This document shows, in pieces, positions 19,740 through 31,640 of a stretch of 64,000 bases of DNA. The DNA comes from Phoronis australis (taxonomy: Eukaryota; Phoronida; Phoronidae). Every line of letters begins with the position of its first letter. The first letter of the stretch is position 1. Position numbers and translations under genes: made by a program. The notes beneath the pieces were generated by a model. That model searched no databases and had not been told where the DNA came from. It saw only the letters and a list, made by a program, of their open reading frames with translations. The stretch is from the NCBI GenBank assembly GCA_002633005.1, contig NMRA01000020.1, forward strand, positions 1,334,939 through 1,398,938, read 5' to 3'.

Positions 19740-21195
19740 GTCGCCGCCATGTTAAAACGAAGTGTTTAGTCTACCCGTTTTTCTAGCTGGTTTTCGACGA
19801 ACTTGAACATCGTTGTCCAAAATATTGCAACTGAGAACATCGTGTCCCAACACGGCGACAGTGTTCAACACAATATCCATCGATAAGGAAAACAGGCACT
19901 GATAGAGGCGCCCGTGTCTTGTCATTAAAGATACATTTGCATGCTCCTAACTATGCTAATGAATAGCAGGGACTAAACGACAGTGTTATTTAACATAATC
20001 TACGCTATACGAAGTGCAGTTGTATTCATAGACAACTTAAATTTGTGAAAACAAAAAATCTGCAAATAGGTGACCTTTGTACCAATGACGTACCTCGACT
20101 GCTCACATAAACCGCATCATGCAGTATTATTCCCAAGCACCACGTCACGAAACTTACTGAACACGGTTCAGTGAGTGCAGCGGATCATTTCCGCCGCAAA
20201 ACTCGCTCGTAAAAACATTTGGCAATTTTCAACATACTTCATATTCGCATCGTCGCTATATGTGGTGTTTCTAACTAATTTGGTCAAGCAATCACGGATA
20301 TGAGGAATTAGCTTGCAAGTTCCACTTTAATCCATGGTCTCGTTCTGAATTGGTTTGATTGATTTACTGATTAGGTCATTCCTAAATTTTAAACAGTATA
20401 AAGGCAAAGTTGTGTCAACTAGTAGTCTTGGTAATGCATTTCTGTCGTCTGGACTTACGGCTGATCGGGCACAAGTTACCCTAGGCGCAGCTTGCTCTAG
20501 TTTAAAAGATACCAAACATGGCTTTGTCCTATTAACAGATATTAAAAACGATATTTACATCCAATTCCCTTCAACAAAGTTCTGCTCTATAACCCTCGAC
20601 AACCCTCAAAAGGTTGGAGGAAAATTTGAGAACTCCTTTCGAAGTCTACGACTTGAAAGACATCTTTGGAGAAAGACCACCCACCAAGAACCATAATACC
20701 TAATCTGTGACAAATGGAGTAGGTTTTTAATTGATTCATGCTTTTGTCTTTAAATATTCACGCGAAGTATGCATTATAGCAGGTGACAGAACCAAGATTG
20801 GCTGAAATCATCATAACAGGGTTTAGCATTAGAATGGGCGGCGCACCATAGGGGACTGGGGGGTGGGCTATATCCCTCACCTTTTTCAGTGCTGCGCAGC
20901 CCAAGATTATGGGCACAACTTTAGGTCATAAATTGTGAAGCTCAACTTCATTGAGCTGTGACAGGCAGTTTTTTAGTGCACCACATGGAATTCAGAATTC
21001 CAACTTAAAAGTTCTGTTTTGTTCCTTAAAAAGTATAACCTGGTGAAATATTGCCATTCCGAGAAAGGTTTCGACTAAATTGATATAACACGTTGTGTTA
21101 CATTCCAATTTATGAAGTTTTTAGGCTAGACAAACTGTAAAGAGCGTCTTTAAGAAATGGGCGACCTTGGCAGAAAGACAAACAATTAATCAAAT
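19740..21195. other. Gene-poor region with one MITE fragment
   Basis: At 20834-20912 a copy of the GGGCGGCGCACCATAGG repeat occurs in the orientation opposite to 11908. The open frame at 20355-20696 (+) has no splice or family support. GTCGCCGCCATG near 19743-19752 may mark the start region of paralogue B. Confidence 0.4.
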
Positions 21196-21198
21196 AAC

Positions 21199-21212
21199 TT
21201 TATTGGTTCATA
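21199..21212 (-). terminator. Poly(A) signal AATAAA
   Basis: ACCAATAAAG on the minus strand follows the stop at 21331 by about 125 bases, a normal 3' UTR length. It supports a transcript end here. Confidence 0.45.
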
Positions 21213-21330
21213 ATTTAAGTCGGTATGGACTTTTGTAAATACAAAGCTTACAGCCTATCCAAATACACAAAGTGAGCACTCTTCTAAGCGTACGTTCATT
21301 GCAAAAAGTATGACATGCCTCTTCGTTTAG

Positions 21331-21515
21331 TCAATGACAGGGCGAAATTAGTGGCAACCGAGAGAAGGGGACGGGAGCGAACTTGTTGGGATCCGGGCCC
21401 AGGGATTGGGGGCGGTGCTCAACTGGTGACGAACATAATGGCCACCGGGATATGGGCGACACTGGGGCACTGGTAACAATGTTATTGTTCGGCTTGGGGA
21501 CGTCATCGTACTCGT
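21331..21515 (-). CDS. Possible alternative terminal exon: short Pro-rich secreted tail
   Basis: An acceptor (CCGATTACAG, weak pyrimidine tract) precedes 21515. The exon reads (D)EYDDVPKPNNNIVTSAPV and continues Pro/Ser-rich to a stop at 21331 (ending LPLISPCH). Codon third positions are GC-rich compared with the surroundings, which suggests real coding. AATAAA on the same strand lies at about 21204-21209, some 125 bp past the stop. Phase 1 matches the signal-peptide exon at 23226, which would give an 87-residue secreted, anchorless product. Alternatively it ends an unrelated minus-strand gene whose upstream exons I could not find, since the frame stays open to 21609. Confidence 0.35.
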
Positions 21516-22021
21516 CTGTAATCGGTTGGATCACGACGTCATGTTTGTAATAAAATTCAATAAAAAGTTGTATATTCACAATAAAACCACGGTATTGTAA
21601 ACCTACCAAATTTCTTTTGGTAGTTATTCAAGATGAGATTTCAAAAAAGCAGTTATTGGTTCTAAATTATCTTTTGGGTTTTACTTCATGCTACGATACA
21701 ATTCATTCTAAACTTGAATACATAATTGGATATATTTGCTATATATGGTAGTATCCAATAGTTCCTAATTTTGAGTCTTCGCTTCATGCAACTCAGGTGA
21801 AATGTTTATGTCATAATGTGCCATACTGCCTAATTGTTATGCAAAGTGAAGCATTTAATTCTTTCCATGAGTGTTTTGGAGAAGATTTTATCTTAGATTC
21901 AGAAAATAAAGTGTTCTTTGAATCTTACCAGTCATTTCCGATGTTCAAAATTTGGAGCTTTTTAAAAGTAAGAAACTATTCTAAGATTAGTCAGAAAGGG
22001 CCCCCACAAACTTTCGTCAGT

Positions 22022-22640
22022 CAAGTCTCGCTGGTCCCCTACGTGCCTAGCCAGCACGCAGGTATCACGCAGTGGCACGCGCTTTAGCATTGGTTGATGT
22101 AACCTCAGCAGTCATTGGTTAGCTTTACAACACCGTGAAAAAATGGCGGACTGTGAATGATTTTTAGCCTTGTCAGGCAAGTGGCGTCGCAGCAACTATT
22201 TCGTTTCTGCAGTGATGTTTAATAGCCGCGTGCTTGAAGCACATACATGTACAATAAACACATATCTGGCCGATTTAACCGGTGTGTTATTCATATTGTA
22301 TGAATACATGACAGTATCGTAAACAAAAGTCATCGACAGTAGAAAGACGCATTCCGAAAAGGCGCAACCACAATTTCTAGGATTCACATTTCCTGAACAT
22401 AAATTTTAAGCACCGATTTGTCTGTACAACAGACCTCATTTACACTTCAGTCCATCAGTCATGCCAGCATAGACTATTATCTATGATGCCAGTTTGTTTG
22501 CTTAAAGTGATGCCTGTTGAGAATTCGACTAGCCAATCAGAAACGCCGGTGTAAAAAATTTCCCGAGGAAAATTAAGTGATACCTGCGTGCTGGCTACTG
22601 ACCACCTAGCGGCACGCAGGGAACCAGCGAGTCGTCAAGT
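22022..22640. mobile_element. About 620-bp TIR element
   Basis: The left end 22022-22067 (CTCGCTGGTCCCCTACGTGC, then CAGCACGCAGGTATCAC) is the inverse of the right end 22578-22640 (GTGATACCTGCGTGCTGG ... CACGCAGGGAACCAGCGAG). The right arm has about 14 extra bases in the middle. The interior carries no ORF of note. It is non-autonomous and its superfamily is unknown. Confidence 0.6.
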
Positions 22641-23037
22641 AGGCCTTATAGCGACATCTATTTCCAAAATCCAGAATTCGTGAAGCTTGTTTTGTGACAG
22701 CCTTCAACTTCATTTTGATTAGCCATCGAAGCTGATAATCTGACCATTACGAATTTAAGACAGAAAATGGTGGACAAGTGAAATTTTTTTTCTCACTTTT
22801 TCACAAAAATATATGTAGCGGCAGATAAATGCTTTCTCATGTTCCAGGACTGTAACATAGCTTTCGTCAGACAAATATTTTTAAAAAATTGTAGGCATTC
22901 AAAAATACTGAGACCCATGAAAATTAAAAAACACACAGCCTTCGACAATTATTTTTGAAATTGGTGGGACCTTACCGTATTAGAAAAGATATCTTAAACA
23001 TGCCAATGTATAGTTAATTAGGTCAAGCTAAGAACCA

Positions 23038-23200
23038 GGGTAGAGTTCGGTAGTTAGGATCTACGCTACGTACTCGCTACTTGAAAATCTAGCCAAAATC
23101 ACTTGTACTCATTTAAAATAAATAACGGACAATATCTCACAAAGTCTTGCTTTTTAACGAGGACCTAGCGTTACTGAACTCTACCGTACTGGTCTCTAGG
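23038..23200 (+). repeat. Dispersed repeat, copy 1 of a GAGGACCTAGCG family
   Basis: It shares ordered blocks with 28045-28220: TCTAGCCAAAATCAC / TCTAGCCAAAGTCAC, TCATTTAAAATA, CAATATCTCAC / CATATCTCAC, and GCTTTTTA(A/G)CGAGGACCTAG ... GCGTTACTGAAC. Its outer ends GGTAGAGTTC and GAACTCTACC are inverted, so it may be a short TIR element. Confidence 0.6.
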
Positions 23201-23225
23201 GTCAAGTTAATTCCCTCATAATTAC

Positions 23226-23304
23226 CTTGTGCGTTGATTCGAGAAGTACAGGTAAACAGCGACACTGCCATAGCCAGGTACATGTATGGTGGAACACTCG
23301 CCAT
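23226..23304 (-). CDS. Signal-peptide exon, probable first coding exon of the Ly6 gene
   Basis: The ATG at 23304 sits in good context (CCCCATGGCG) and opens MASVPPYMYLAMAVSLFTC followed by TSRINAQ, a clear secretory signal with a likely cleavage after INA. The frame then meets a strong donor (GCACAAG|GTAATT, 23226/23225) in phase 1. The Ly6 exon at 13067 needs exactly phase 1, and joining gives a 152-residue preprotein with signal peptide, 10-cysteine domain and GPI signal. No other phase-1 signal exon was seen on this strand between 13 and 23 kb. The intron would be about 10.2 kb. The same donor also fits the exon at 21331-21515, so the pairing is not proven. Confidence 0.55.
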
Positions 23305-23498
23305 GGGGAGTGGTCTATGACTTGTAGGACACTGTATGAACACCGTCACTCACGCAACACGTTATCAAACATCACTAGACGACTGAAACGACGTCAAGAG
23401 CAGTCCCGAACTGTCGTGGGAGAAAGCAGGGGTGAAAACCTGAACGGAAGGCGAGTGACTTCGTCCCTGCGGCTCAATGACCCGATTAGAGGCGACTC

Positions 23499-23506
23499 TG
23501 ACGTCA
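23499..23506. promoter_or_regulatory. Perfect CRE palindrome TGACGTCA
   Basis: A full CREB/ATF site lies about 195 bp upstream of the signal-peptide ATG at 23304. A half-site with CGACGTCAAG is near 23390. The position suits a proximal promoter element, but an 8-bp match can occur by chance. Confidence 0.3.
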
Positions 23507-23544
23507 AAATGAAAACACAATCACTGACCCAATAAATGGTGTAC

Positions 23545-26500
23545 AATACTGCTCTTCGTCTCGGGGGCTTTGACCCAACTCTGGTATACTGATCGGTAGG
23601 GTGTCCTGTATCCCTGCCAAAGGATGCCTTTCCGATCTACGTCCCTATAAAATAATTCACTTTGAGATTTGGAAACTCTTCTAAACATGCTTTTTCGCAA
23701 ATCCCAGTTTTTTAATAGTATCTACATCTTTCAAACTCTCAGTCGAGTGCAAAAGATTATGGCACCTGCTCTTTTGCTGTTTCTGGTGGTAAAAATTCCA
23801 GGTGTTCTATTATCCCTACAAAAGAGCTAATTTTTAAACCCTTAAAAAGGATGGTATGTTGCGGGAATAAAACCTTAACTTATTGACAAAACTGTACCTT
23901 TTTCGATGTCTCTTTTTTCGAGTGACCTCCAGTTGCACCTCATCCTGTTAAAACATGATCGAGTACCCCCCCCGAAAGAGATCATAGGTTAAATATACTT
24001 TTAACTATCAAGATTAAAATCTGAGCAAACTACTGAGCTCATTTTACGACTGTATACGCCTCTTTGTATGACAACCGCACAGTTAGATGATTTGCCCTTA
24101 ATTGTAAGTCAGCCATATTTGTCACCAGGAAAGTATTCTTCGTAACTGTGTTTTAGGACATATTTTCCATTTATTAAGCCCCATTTTCAGAATGTAAGCC
24201 CCGTATTATATACATGGGTTACTACAAAGGTAAAAAATGCCATTTTCCGAATACACGCCAAGCTGGCTTACTATCGGAACATCCCCGCCGGCACTCAATA
24301 TTAAATGCCAATCATCTTTACGCCGGCACAAAAAGGATTTCCAGCCTTCAGGTTTGAGAAATTATATGCTGAAGTCTCTATAGACCTGATTGTTCCACCT
24401 TCTAAACAAAAATCTTACGGATTACCACCAAGTTGTTTTAACAACTTACAATCTGTGTGATTCTCCCTCGAACAATATTAAGATACGTGTACCCTCAATA
24501 TCACGGACCAAAAATATTCACAACTATTACCACTTACCATGCGCGAATGTACAGCAATGCCGTTTTCGTGTAACACCTTATGTTGCATGCTTCATGCTTA
24601 CTGAAAATTTTCACGGTAGCATAGTTCGTATAAACGTTAAATATTTACAAAATGCACATTCTTGTTTTTAGTTACTTTACTTGGGTAGCACCATGGACAT
24701 CACATTATTATGATGTGTATGGGTAGCACGTTTTCTGTGATGCAACATCCGTTGAACACTCGGCAGTTTTCGTAAGTAAAGTGTCGTGCGTTAACGGATT
24801 TTGCGTCTTGTTTTTAGATTTTGGTTTCAACTAACAGTGTTATAGTAATTTGGTACAATGTATACTCTTGTTTTTTAGACGCAGATTTCATTTAATTTTG
24901 CTGCAACAGTAAATAGCACTTGTGATAAAGCCCTCTTGTTGTACTATCGACCTTAAATAAACTGTTATCCACCCATCTATCCATCCATCCGTCCATCCAT
25001 CCACCCACTCGCGGCCCCCCATCGACACCAGTTTCAACTTCCCCGTGGTCCCAAAGCCAGGTTCCTCCCTATCACCACCATGTCAGACGCTAATTTCGCA
25101 CTTCGCTGTTTGGGGAGCAATCCCTGTGGAGGCTGACATCGGTAACTTGGGTAGGCCTGCTTATACTTAACAAAATATCGTGAGAAATGTGCACATTTTA
25201 GACCTGAGCAATTTACGATACTGCGAATTTAAGGTCTGATTTTAATCCATATGATTGTATTTTTTTACGAATTTCACTTCATTTGGATGCCAAAAAGGTA
25301 TATAATCCTACTTAAAAATCATTTGGGGGTATGCAAGTGAGGTAAGAAATCTCTACTAAGGGTTACGAAATCCGGAGAAATATAGGGAGAAACAGCACCA
25401 CCTCGGAATGGGTAGCTGGAACATCGGATCGGAAACTTCTGTTATAGTTTCGGGTTTATCCCAGACTGATTGTGAGGCCTAACGTCAAGAGGAGGCACAG
25501 AACAGTTCTCACTGGGTTTTGCCCAGCAAAACACACATTACTTGATTTGTCACCTTTTCTTCACTCTGTAAAAAACAGGATGCAAAGAATGGCATGTTTT
25601 CAATTATTTCACATAAAAAGCCCTGCAGATGAGCACAGAAACTTTATTCTCTCTTGTATTTTTGACCATTTCATTCCCACTGAAAACCAAGCTAGACTAA
25701 GAAAAATAAGGGCAAAAAATGCAAAATCGGCACTTTTCACCCAAAAAAACACCACTTCCCTGCCGATGCACGACTAAAGCCAACATTAGAGTCTGAAAGC
25801 AAATTTCCTACCGATTCCGAAATTGTGGTTCAAAAGTACTGTCAACCAACTAGTTTTTTGGCAATTCTTGCTTGTTTGAGGGGTACCTTAAATCACAGCC
25901 AATTTCGCAGTCGCTACCCAACAATGCTCAATTGTAGCCGGAGGCCGCCATCTTGAAGAAGAGTGCAGCTACAGCCAATAAAGTGGCCTTTTTATTCACA
26001 GCATGTTCACAAATACAAACAAATCACATTCACTGAGCCTACGTGCAATGCCCACCTACAAAATGCCCCCAAACTTGCAATTTGCACTGCCAAAATTTCA
26101 ATATTTTGGCAATGCAAATTGGCCGCGGCCGCAGCCTAACTATTCAGTGCCACCTTTACTTGATTAGAGTCCAGTTCTGGGGAAGTTCACTTATATTAGT
26201 GCCATGCGTATAATGGGTACACTTTATGGTGAGGTTCCGGGCGCCGGGGTTTCCTGGGTCGCAGCCCGCCAGGGGGCGTCTTTTACAATTCCTTGTTGAA
26301 AACGATTGCCCGAGTTTCTAGTCATTTCTGACCTCTGGGGCGGACAAATGATTTTGAACTGTCCGAATTTCAGCATTGTGCGTCGAGTTCACCGAAACAC
26401 CAATTTCTTTGTTAAGGGCTATTTCAGATTGGCAAAAATCCACCCAGTGCACTTAAATGCTTATAGTAGGCCCCCAGCCGAATTTCAGACAGCATGAAAG

Positions 26501-27690
26501 TTCACTGAAACGACATCACGTTCTTCCAAGATCTTTACCTTATAACAGTAATACAGGAACGTGTGTATCAGAACCCTTGTAGGTTATCAAAAGAAAAGAA
26601 AATAGATATCGGTCCATCACATTGCAATACAACATACGGTCCATCACATTGCATTACAACATCAAAACTAAATGCACACACAACGAGTTCTATGTCGGTT
26701 GTTAAATTGCAAGGGTTTTTTTCAAATCCGTATTTCATAAAATAGAATTTTTGGGTGATTCTTGAAGGGATTGGCACAGACACATGAAGTTGACGAATAA
26801 CGGGGAGAGAACGAGAGACGGAACATCCCTGAGGGCTTTTATGCAAAAACTTTTCAGAAACTAATTACTCGTGTTGACGAGAAATTTGCTTCATTAAGTC
26901 AAATTTGGACTCCAAAATCATAGACAAATTTGTTTACAACTGCCAGTGCGTGTATTTTGAGCCCCTTGAGCATCTTGAGACATTATCGGTTATACCACGG
27001 GTGAAAAACGGCATTTTGGGAACTGGGACAAACAACAAAATCCATTATGTTTTCCTGTCTTTATTACAAATCGCCACTTCTCGTCGTTGTCCGGTCTGCC
27101 AGACATTGTTTACAATCAACTGAAGCGCTATTATAAAGCCTTGTTTTTTGTTATAAAAAGTTTTGATTCAGGCCATTCACCGTTATAAAATTGGTGTTTT
27201 CTTGTTCCTTGCACGGTTTAGAAGTGATCTCTGTGCTCGAGAAGAACTGGCAGTTCACTATTTCTTCACATCAACTTCATGAATTTCGTCATCGTTATCT
27301 GAAAATTTTTGAGTTTGACCTGAAGAAATAACAAATTGCCAGTTCTTGCCAAACTCATGAAACTTTCTAATCTCCAAACGGAACAAGCTGAAGCAAGTGG
27401 CCTAAACAAAAACTTATTTGGTAAAAATCTGATTGCAGGCTGTCTGATAAATGTTGTACCAGACATGCGCAGGCCGGGCATGTGGGCCCATTGCACTGAT
27501 TACCTAGAACCATTTTATTCTTTACTAATATATACTCGTAGTTAAAACCGAGCTGAGGAGCTAGAATCCTGACTCAAGAGTCTAGGAGTGGGACTCAATT
27601 TAAACCAACGACTTCGAGTAAAGAAAGGGGGCACATTTGACCACGCTGCCCCCCCGTCCTCTAACACAGAAAGACCCAGAACACGCTAAA
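23545..27690. other. Long gene-poor region
   Basis: No supported exon in either strand. It contains a CCAT/CCGT tetranucleotide microsatellite (24967-25012), a GAGTACCCCCCCC repeat end near 23965, and a GGCCGCCATCTTGAAG motif at about 25945 (YY1-like on the minus strand). Open frames at 24390-24671, 25472-25777, 26563-26846 and 27266-27545 have no family resemblance. Confidence 0.4.
24967..25012. repeat. CCAT tetranucleotide microsatellite
   Basis: CCATCTATCCATCCATCCGT and similar interrupted CCAT repeats. Confidence 0.8.
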
Positions 27691-27703
27691 ACACTGCCAT
27701 TTA

Positions 27704-27790
27704 TAGAACGGGACTTAGCTCCACCAACAGAGTGTTAGCTCGCGACCGCAGGGTTGCAGGTTCCACTCCAGGGGTCACATTTTCTCTCCG
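27704..27790 (+). repeat. tRNA-derived SINE head
   Basis: TTAGCTC ... CAACAGAGTGTTAGCTCGCGACC and then GGTTGCAGGTTCCACTCC resemble a tRNA D-arm (box A) and T-arm (box B) at normal spacing. The T stem and acceptor do not pair well and unrelated sequence follows, so this is a pol III SINE rather than a working tRNA gene. Confidence 0.5.
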
Positions 27791-28044
27791 ATCATGGAGA
27801 CGTACATGCAGGCCTAAAGTGCACTGTCAACTGACGGTGGACTTTCGGACCGGTCTTTCGGATTACGGCCGACTCATGTCATTTTGCTATTATAAAATGT
27901 AGAAATCCATAATTTAATGAATCTGCATCATAATCTACAATTCAGGTAAATTCTCAAATTCAGGATTTCGTGGGGAAACTTCACACGACCTCTCGCCCGA
28001 GTACTGAGGCGCTGGAATAGTGTTGACTTTAACTAAGCCATAAT

Positions 28045-28220
28045 AGTAAAGTGGTAGGTCCTAGCTACTGAACGCACGCTTGGCGTGCGCGTTACGCTAG
28101 GACCTAGGCCAGGACCGTATCTAGCCAAAGTCACGTGTTTTCATTTAAAATACACGGCCATATCTCACGTATAATTTCTAGCTTTTTAGCGAGGACCTAG
28201 TAGCGTTACTGAACGGGAGG
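28045..28220 (+). repeat. Dispersed repeat, copy 2 of the GAGGACCTAGCG family
   Basis: Diverged copy of 23038-23200 in the same orientation. It carries an extra internal palindrome (GAACGCACGCTTGGCGTGCG). Confidence 0.55.
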
Positions 28221-28261
28221 CTGCCGGGTCCGTTGTCGCTCTTCCAATGACACAGCTTTTC

Positions 28262-28300
28262 ATGGGCGGCGCACCATAGGCCGCGGGCTGGGTCGCCCAT
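28262..28300 (+). repeat. GGGCGGCGCACCATAGG MITE fragment
   Basis: ATGGGCGGCGCACCATAGGC then CGCGGGCTGGGTCGCCCAT: a short copy with inverted ends of the family seen at 11908, 11989 and 20834. Confidence 0.5.
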
Positions 28301-28939
28301 GTTTTTCCACACATCGATCGCTCGGACTCATCAGGCAATTTTACCGTAGTTTTAGTCACTCACACTGCCTGTTTCGTTTTCGTGTCTGGTTGTGACGCAT
28401 ACCGTAAATTATGTTGTGACCTGTTTCTAGTCGGCTTCGTAACTGCACCGTATGAAAGCGTATGCGAGTAAACTTCGTGACATTTGTGATACGTATTTCG
28501 TTATAGTGTCGGCTGAGAGAGGGATTAAATGCACTCAATTCGAAAACAGTGAGTAGGCCAAGTTTGCGAGTAGCAGTTTAGAGACAAGACGTAAGTAATA
28601 CTGACGACCTAAAACATGAAACAATATAGGCTGAGAACACCTTGCGACAACTCTTCGTCGGTTGTGTTTCTTAATTCTAAAAAATACGCTAAGGCCTTTT
28701 TGACTATAGGCCTGTGGGCCAGTCCCGGACCTGCAGTCTCGGCAGGTCCGTGTACTCCCATATTAATAATGTTATCACTAGCGGATCTCGGATGTTGCAC
28801 GAGCTGGGGTCCCTCCCACAGTTTTCAATAACGTCCACACGGCCAGCGAATACGCTTTTTGGTCCGCAAGTTGTGGTGGGTGGGGGCCACTTGGAGAGCT
28901 CTTTCAGATCTCTGGATTTTTTAATACTCACTGTCGATC

Positions 28940-30735
28940 AATTTTAAATTTACTTGAATATGTTGAATATGATATTTACTGAAAGTGTTTTTTTACCAAT
29001 TCACACATATTGATCAAGGGAACAACCAAATTTGAACTTGTCAACAACAGATTTTTTTCTGATCAAATGTTATTTATAAGATCGACGTATGCCTATTTTT
29101 CAGTTTGAACTAGAGTGACGTGTATCCTCTTGTATCATGTAGGCTCAAGTTGAACCCCAGAAATGACGAGCTGTATTTCTCAGATTTACCTTCGTGAGCC
29201 TCAAACAATAAATATTACCACCGGCCATATTGAAGCTATTTTTAGCACAGATTGACGACATTTGTCACGTGACCTCGTAATGGTGCATACTGAGGATACT
29301 GCAGTCGTCTTATTCATGCCGTTGTTTTTCTTTGCAAATTGTATGGTTTCATCGTTACATAGTCTTAGAGTTTGAGACACAGCTTTCTAGGTGAGTATGT
29401 CTTCCCGCAGGGACTGAAAATTTGAGTTTTCAGCTATTTTTATATATTATTATTTAACAATGTTTCATCGGAAATGCCACTCAAAATAGTTCAAGGTAAT
29501 GCTGGACCATGGCCATGGGTTGGACTTGGCCTGAGATGAAGGAATATGGCTGGCGATATACTTTATTATCTTGAAGAACAGGAACTGTCTTTTTCGAAGA
29601 CGTCCATGTACTGCATGGCAGTTGGTACTGTACATTTGTGCATACTGTTTAGAAATGAAATTTCCCTGTTGAACAGTTTTTACTAGTTTGCTGTTGAGTT
29701 CCCCGTCTGGTCAATACTCCCCGATAGCTACACTAGTCTTAAGCTAGGCCTACCTCATAAACAAGTATTTGTAGACATTGGGCTATAGGTGTAAACCTCG
29801 AGAAACACAATTTGGCCTACATTTTGCAAATCAAACCATTTTCCTTTGTATTTGCTTTGCCCAACGAAACAAAAGATCAGGCATGTACTTTTCACTACAG
29901 CCCGTACACTTGTGTAATAAAACGGATGACTGAGTTAGCATAATGCATTTGCAATCTTAAAGACAATCCTGCATTTTCCAAAAACTATGTGCACGAGATT
30001 TGGCTGTGGAAACCTGTTGAGTGCCTTTAGCTAAGTCCAGATGATCTATTTTGCTACTAGTGCAAGTTCTCTCAGGTGCATCTTGTTCTAGTTTAACTGA
30101 CCATGTAGACTTATACAATTTGCACGAGTGTGGCAAATTACCACACCTCTAGAAGGTAGCGCAGCTTGCGCCCGATTGACTTGCCCCACATCAAATGCCC
30201 GTGTGGACAGCAGAGTGGAAAAGGCAGAAGTAATTAGCTCTATGCGCTTGCACAGTTGAGTTTATCCGAGTGATGAATCTCTATTTTTCGCGCCATTTGT
30301 AAACCTAACTCCGAATTTCTTTTTCTTTTTCGTTTTGATTACTAATTTTCAATAAAGAATAATGGAAAACTTTAAGAAACAATCCTAAATGGACAGTTTG
30401 CAGCAGTGTCGTCAGTACTACTAAACTTAGAGTGATACCGCAGCTGATCGGTGTGGTGTCAAGGTGCATGCATAGAATAATGTTTTAAAGTAGATCGCCT
30501 GTTATGGAGTTTTGATGGTATCATTGAACAACTTTTGATGGTCATATGAATAGAGCAGAGGATCCTTAGTTTATAATGCAGGTATATTTTGTAACAACTG
30601 GGTTAAGGTAGAAAATTGCAATTTCCTTTGAAAACCTTTGATTGACAAAACTGTTAAGCAAGGACCAGCATGTGCGGGAACAACTTTCTGCTGACTGTCC
30701 AACCCAGACGTCAATTTTTCAGTTAGGCAATAGGC
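28940..30735. other. Gene-poor region with a possible promoter/5' exon
   Basis: Around 29265-29391 a GTCACGTGAC E-box palindrome is followed by about 120 bases ending at a strong donor (TTTCTAG|GTGAGTATG at 29391). This could be a non-coding first exon of a plus-strand gene, but no following exon was identified. Confidence 0.2.
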
Positions 30736-30741
30736 CTACAT

Positions 30742-30904
30742 AGTGGCGGATTTAGAGGGGAGCCAAGGGGCTACGCTGCCCCCCCCTAAAATTCTCCCAG
30801 ATTCCTTTTAGCAGTTCGGGAGTGCGAATATCTGACGGGAAAAATCCTGGCTAATACTCTGCCCTGCCCCCCATCCCAGTTCAAAATCCTAGATCCGCCC
30901 CTGA
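30742..30904. mobile_element. 163-bp hAT-like MITE
   Basis: The left end TAGTGGCGGATTTAGAGGGG and right end AAAATCCTAGATCCGCCCCTG are inverted near-matches (consensus CAG(T/G)GGCGGATCTAGG), the terminal pattern of many hAT-type MITEs. The interior has opposing C and G tracts and no ORF. No clear 8-bp target duplication was found. Confidence 0.6.
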
Positions 30905-31551
30905 TACATGACCCATGTAATGGTTGTGGTAGAGGGGCTATTGCATTGCACTCCTCACTGCGTGCTGTCCAACATGTCAATGCAATTTTTTCACCAAAGC
31001 CAAATTTTCTAACCTGTTAATTGGAGTCATTTTGGTACTTCAATTTTTTAGTGAGAAGGCTGCCCCTACATTCAACGTATTTATGAAAAATATGTTAGGT
31101 CTTATTTCTAAACTAGAAAATATTTTGGCAACTGCTATGCAGGTTTATGGTTGCTTTAAATAAAATGTTGCTTTCTGATTAAGAGAACTTTGAATCATGG
31201 AAGCTTCACTGAAACTTCACTTTCCCACTAGACAGCGATATCGAAGTTATCACTATATGGCGATTCAGTCACTGGAGTAAACACCAGACGGTTGGCCCTC
31301 TGGCTCTCACTTTGGCTTTGAGACAATTGACATCGATATAGGCAATAATACACTAACATAAGAATGACGAAGTAACGTCATAGATTAAAGTTTTCATAGA
31401 TTAAAGTTTGTGTATGATTTGAATCGCTGTAAGCTAACTCTTCCAGTAACAGAAAACACATTTTGCGGGATGTTTCTTTGAGTCTCGTGTGATCGTAGTT
31501 GCTGCGACTTCTGCCGATAACTTCGCCTAAACTTCAAGTTGAGCTTTCCCA

Positions 31552-31640
31552 TTAATAATAATAATAATAAACTTTATTTAAAGAGGATAAAAATACAATA
31601 AATGTAAAACATGCTTTAGCCAAAGGCTAATATCCAGCAT
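31552..31640 (+). repeat. AATAAT-tailed interspersed repeat end
   Basis: (AAT)6 followed by AAACTTTATTTAAAGAGG resembles the 3' end of a LINE or SINE. The body was not delimited. Confidence 0.3.

Noticed and set aside
27704-27776. Functional tRNA gene
   Set aside because: Box A and B are present but acceptor and T stems do not pair; a SINE head fits better.
28609-28947. Protein-like frames on both strands
   Set aside because: Both read plausibly over 60-75 codons, but no family is recognised and splice sites are weak, so the strand cannot be decided.
29479-29545. ATG frame reading like a serine protease start (KIVQGNAGPWPW)
   Set aside because: It stops after about 21 codons, lacks the catalytic His block downstream, and the resemblance is too short.
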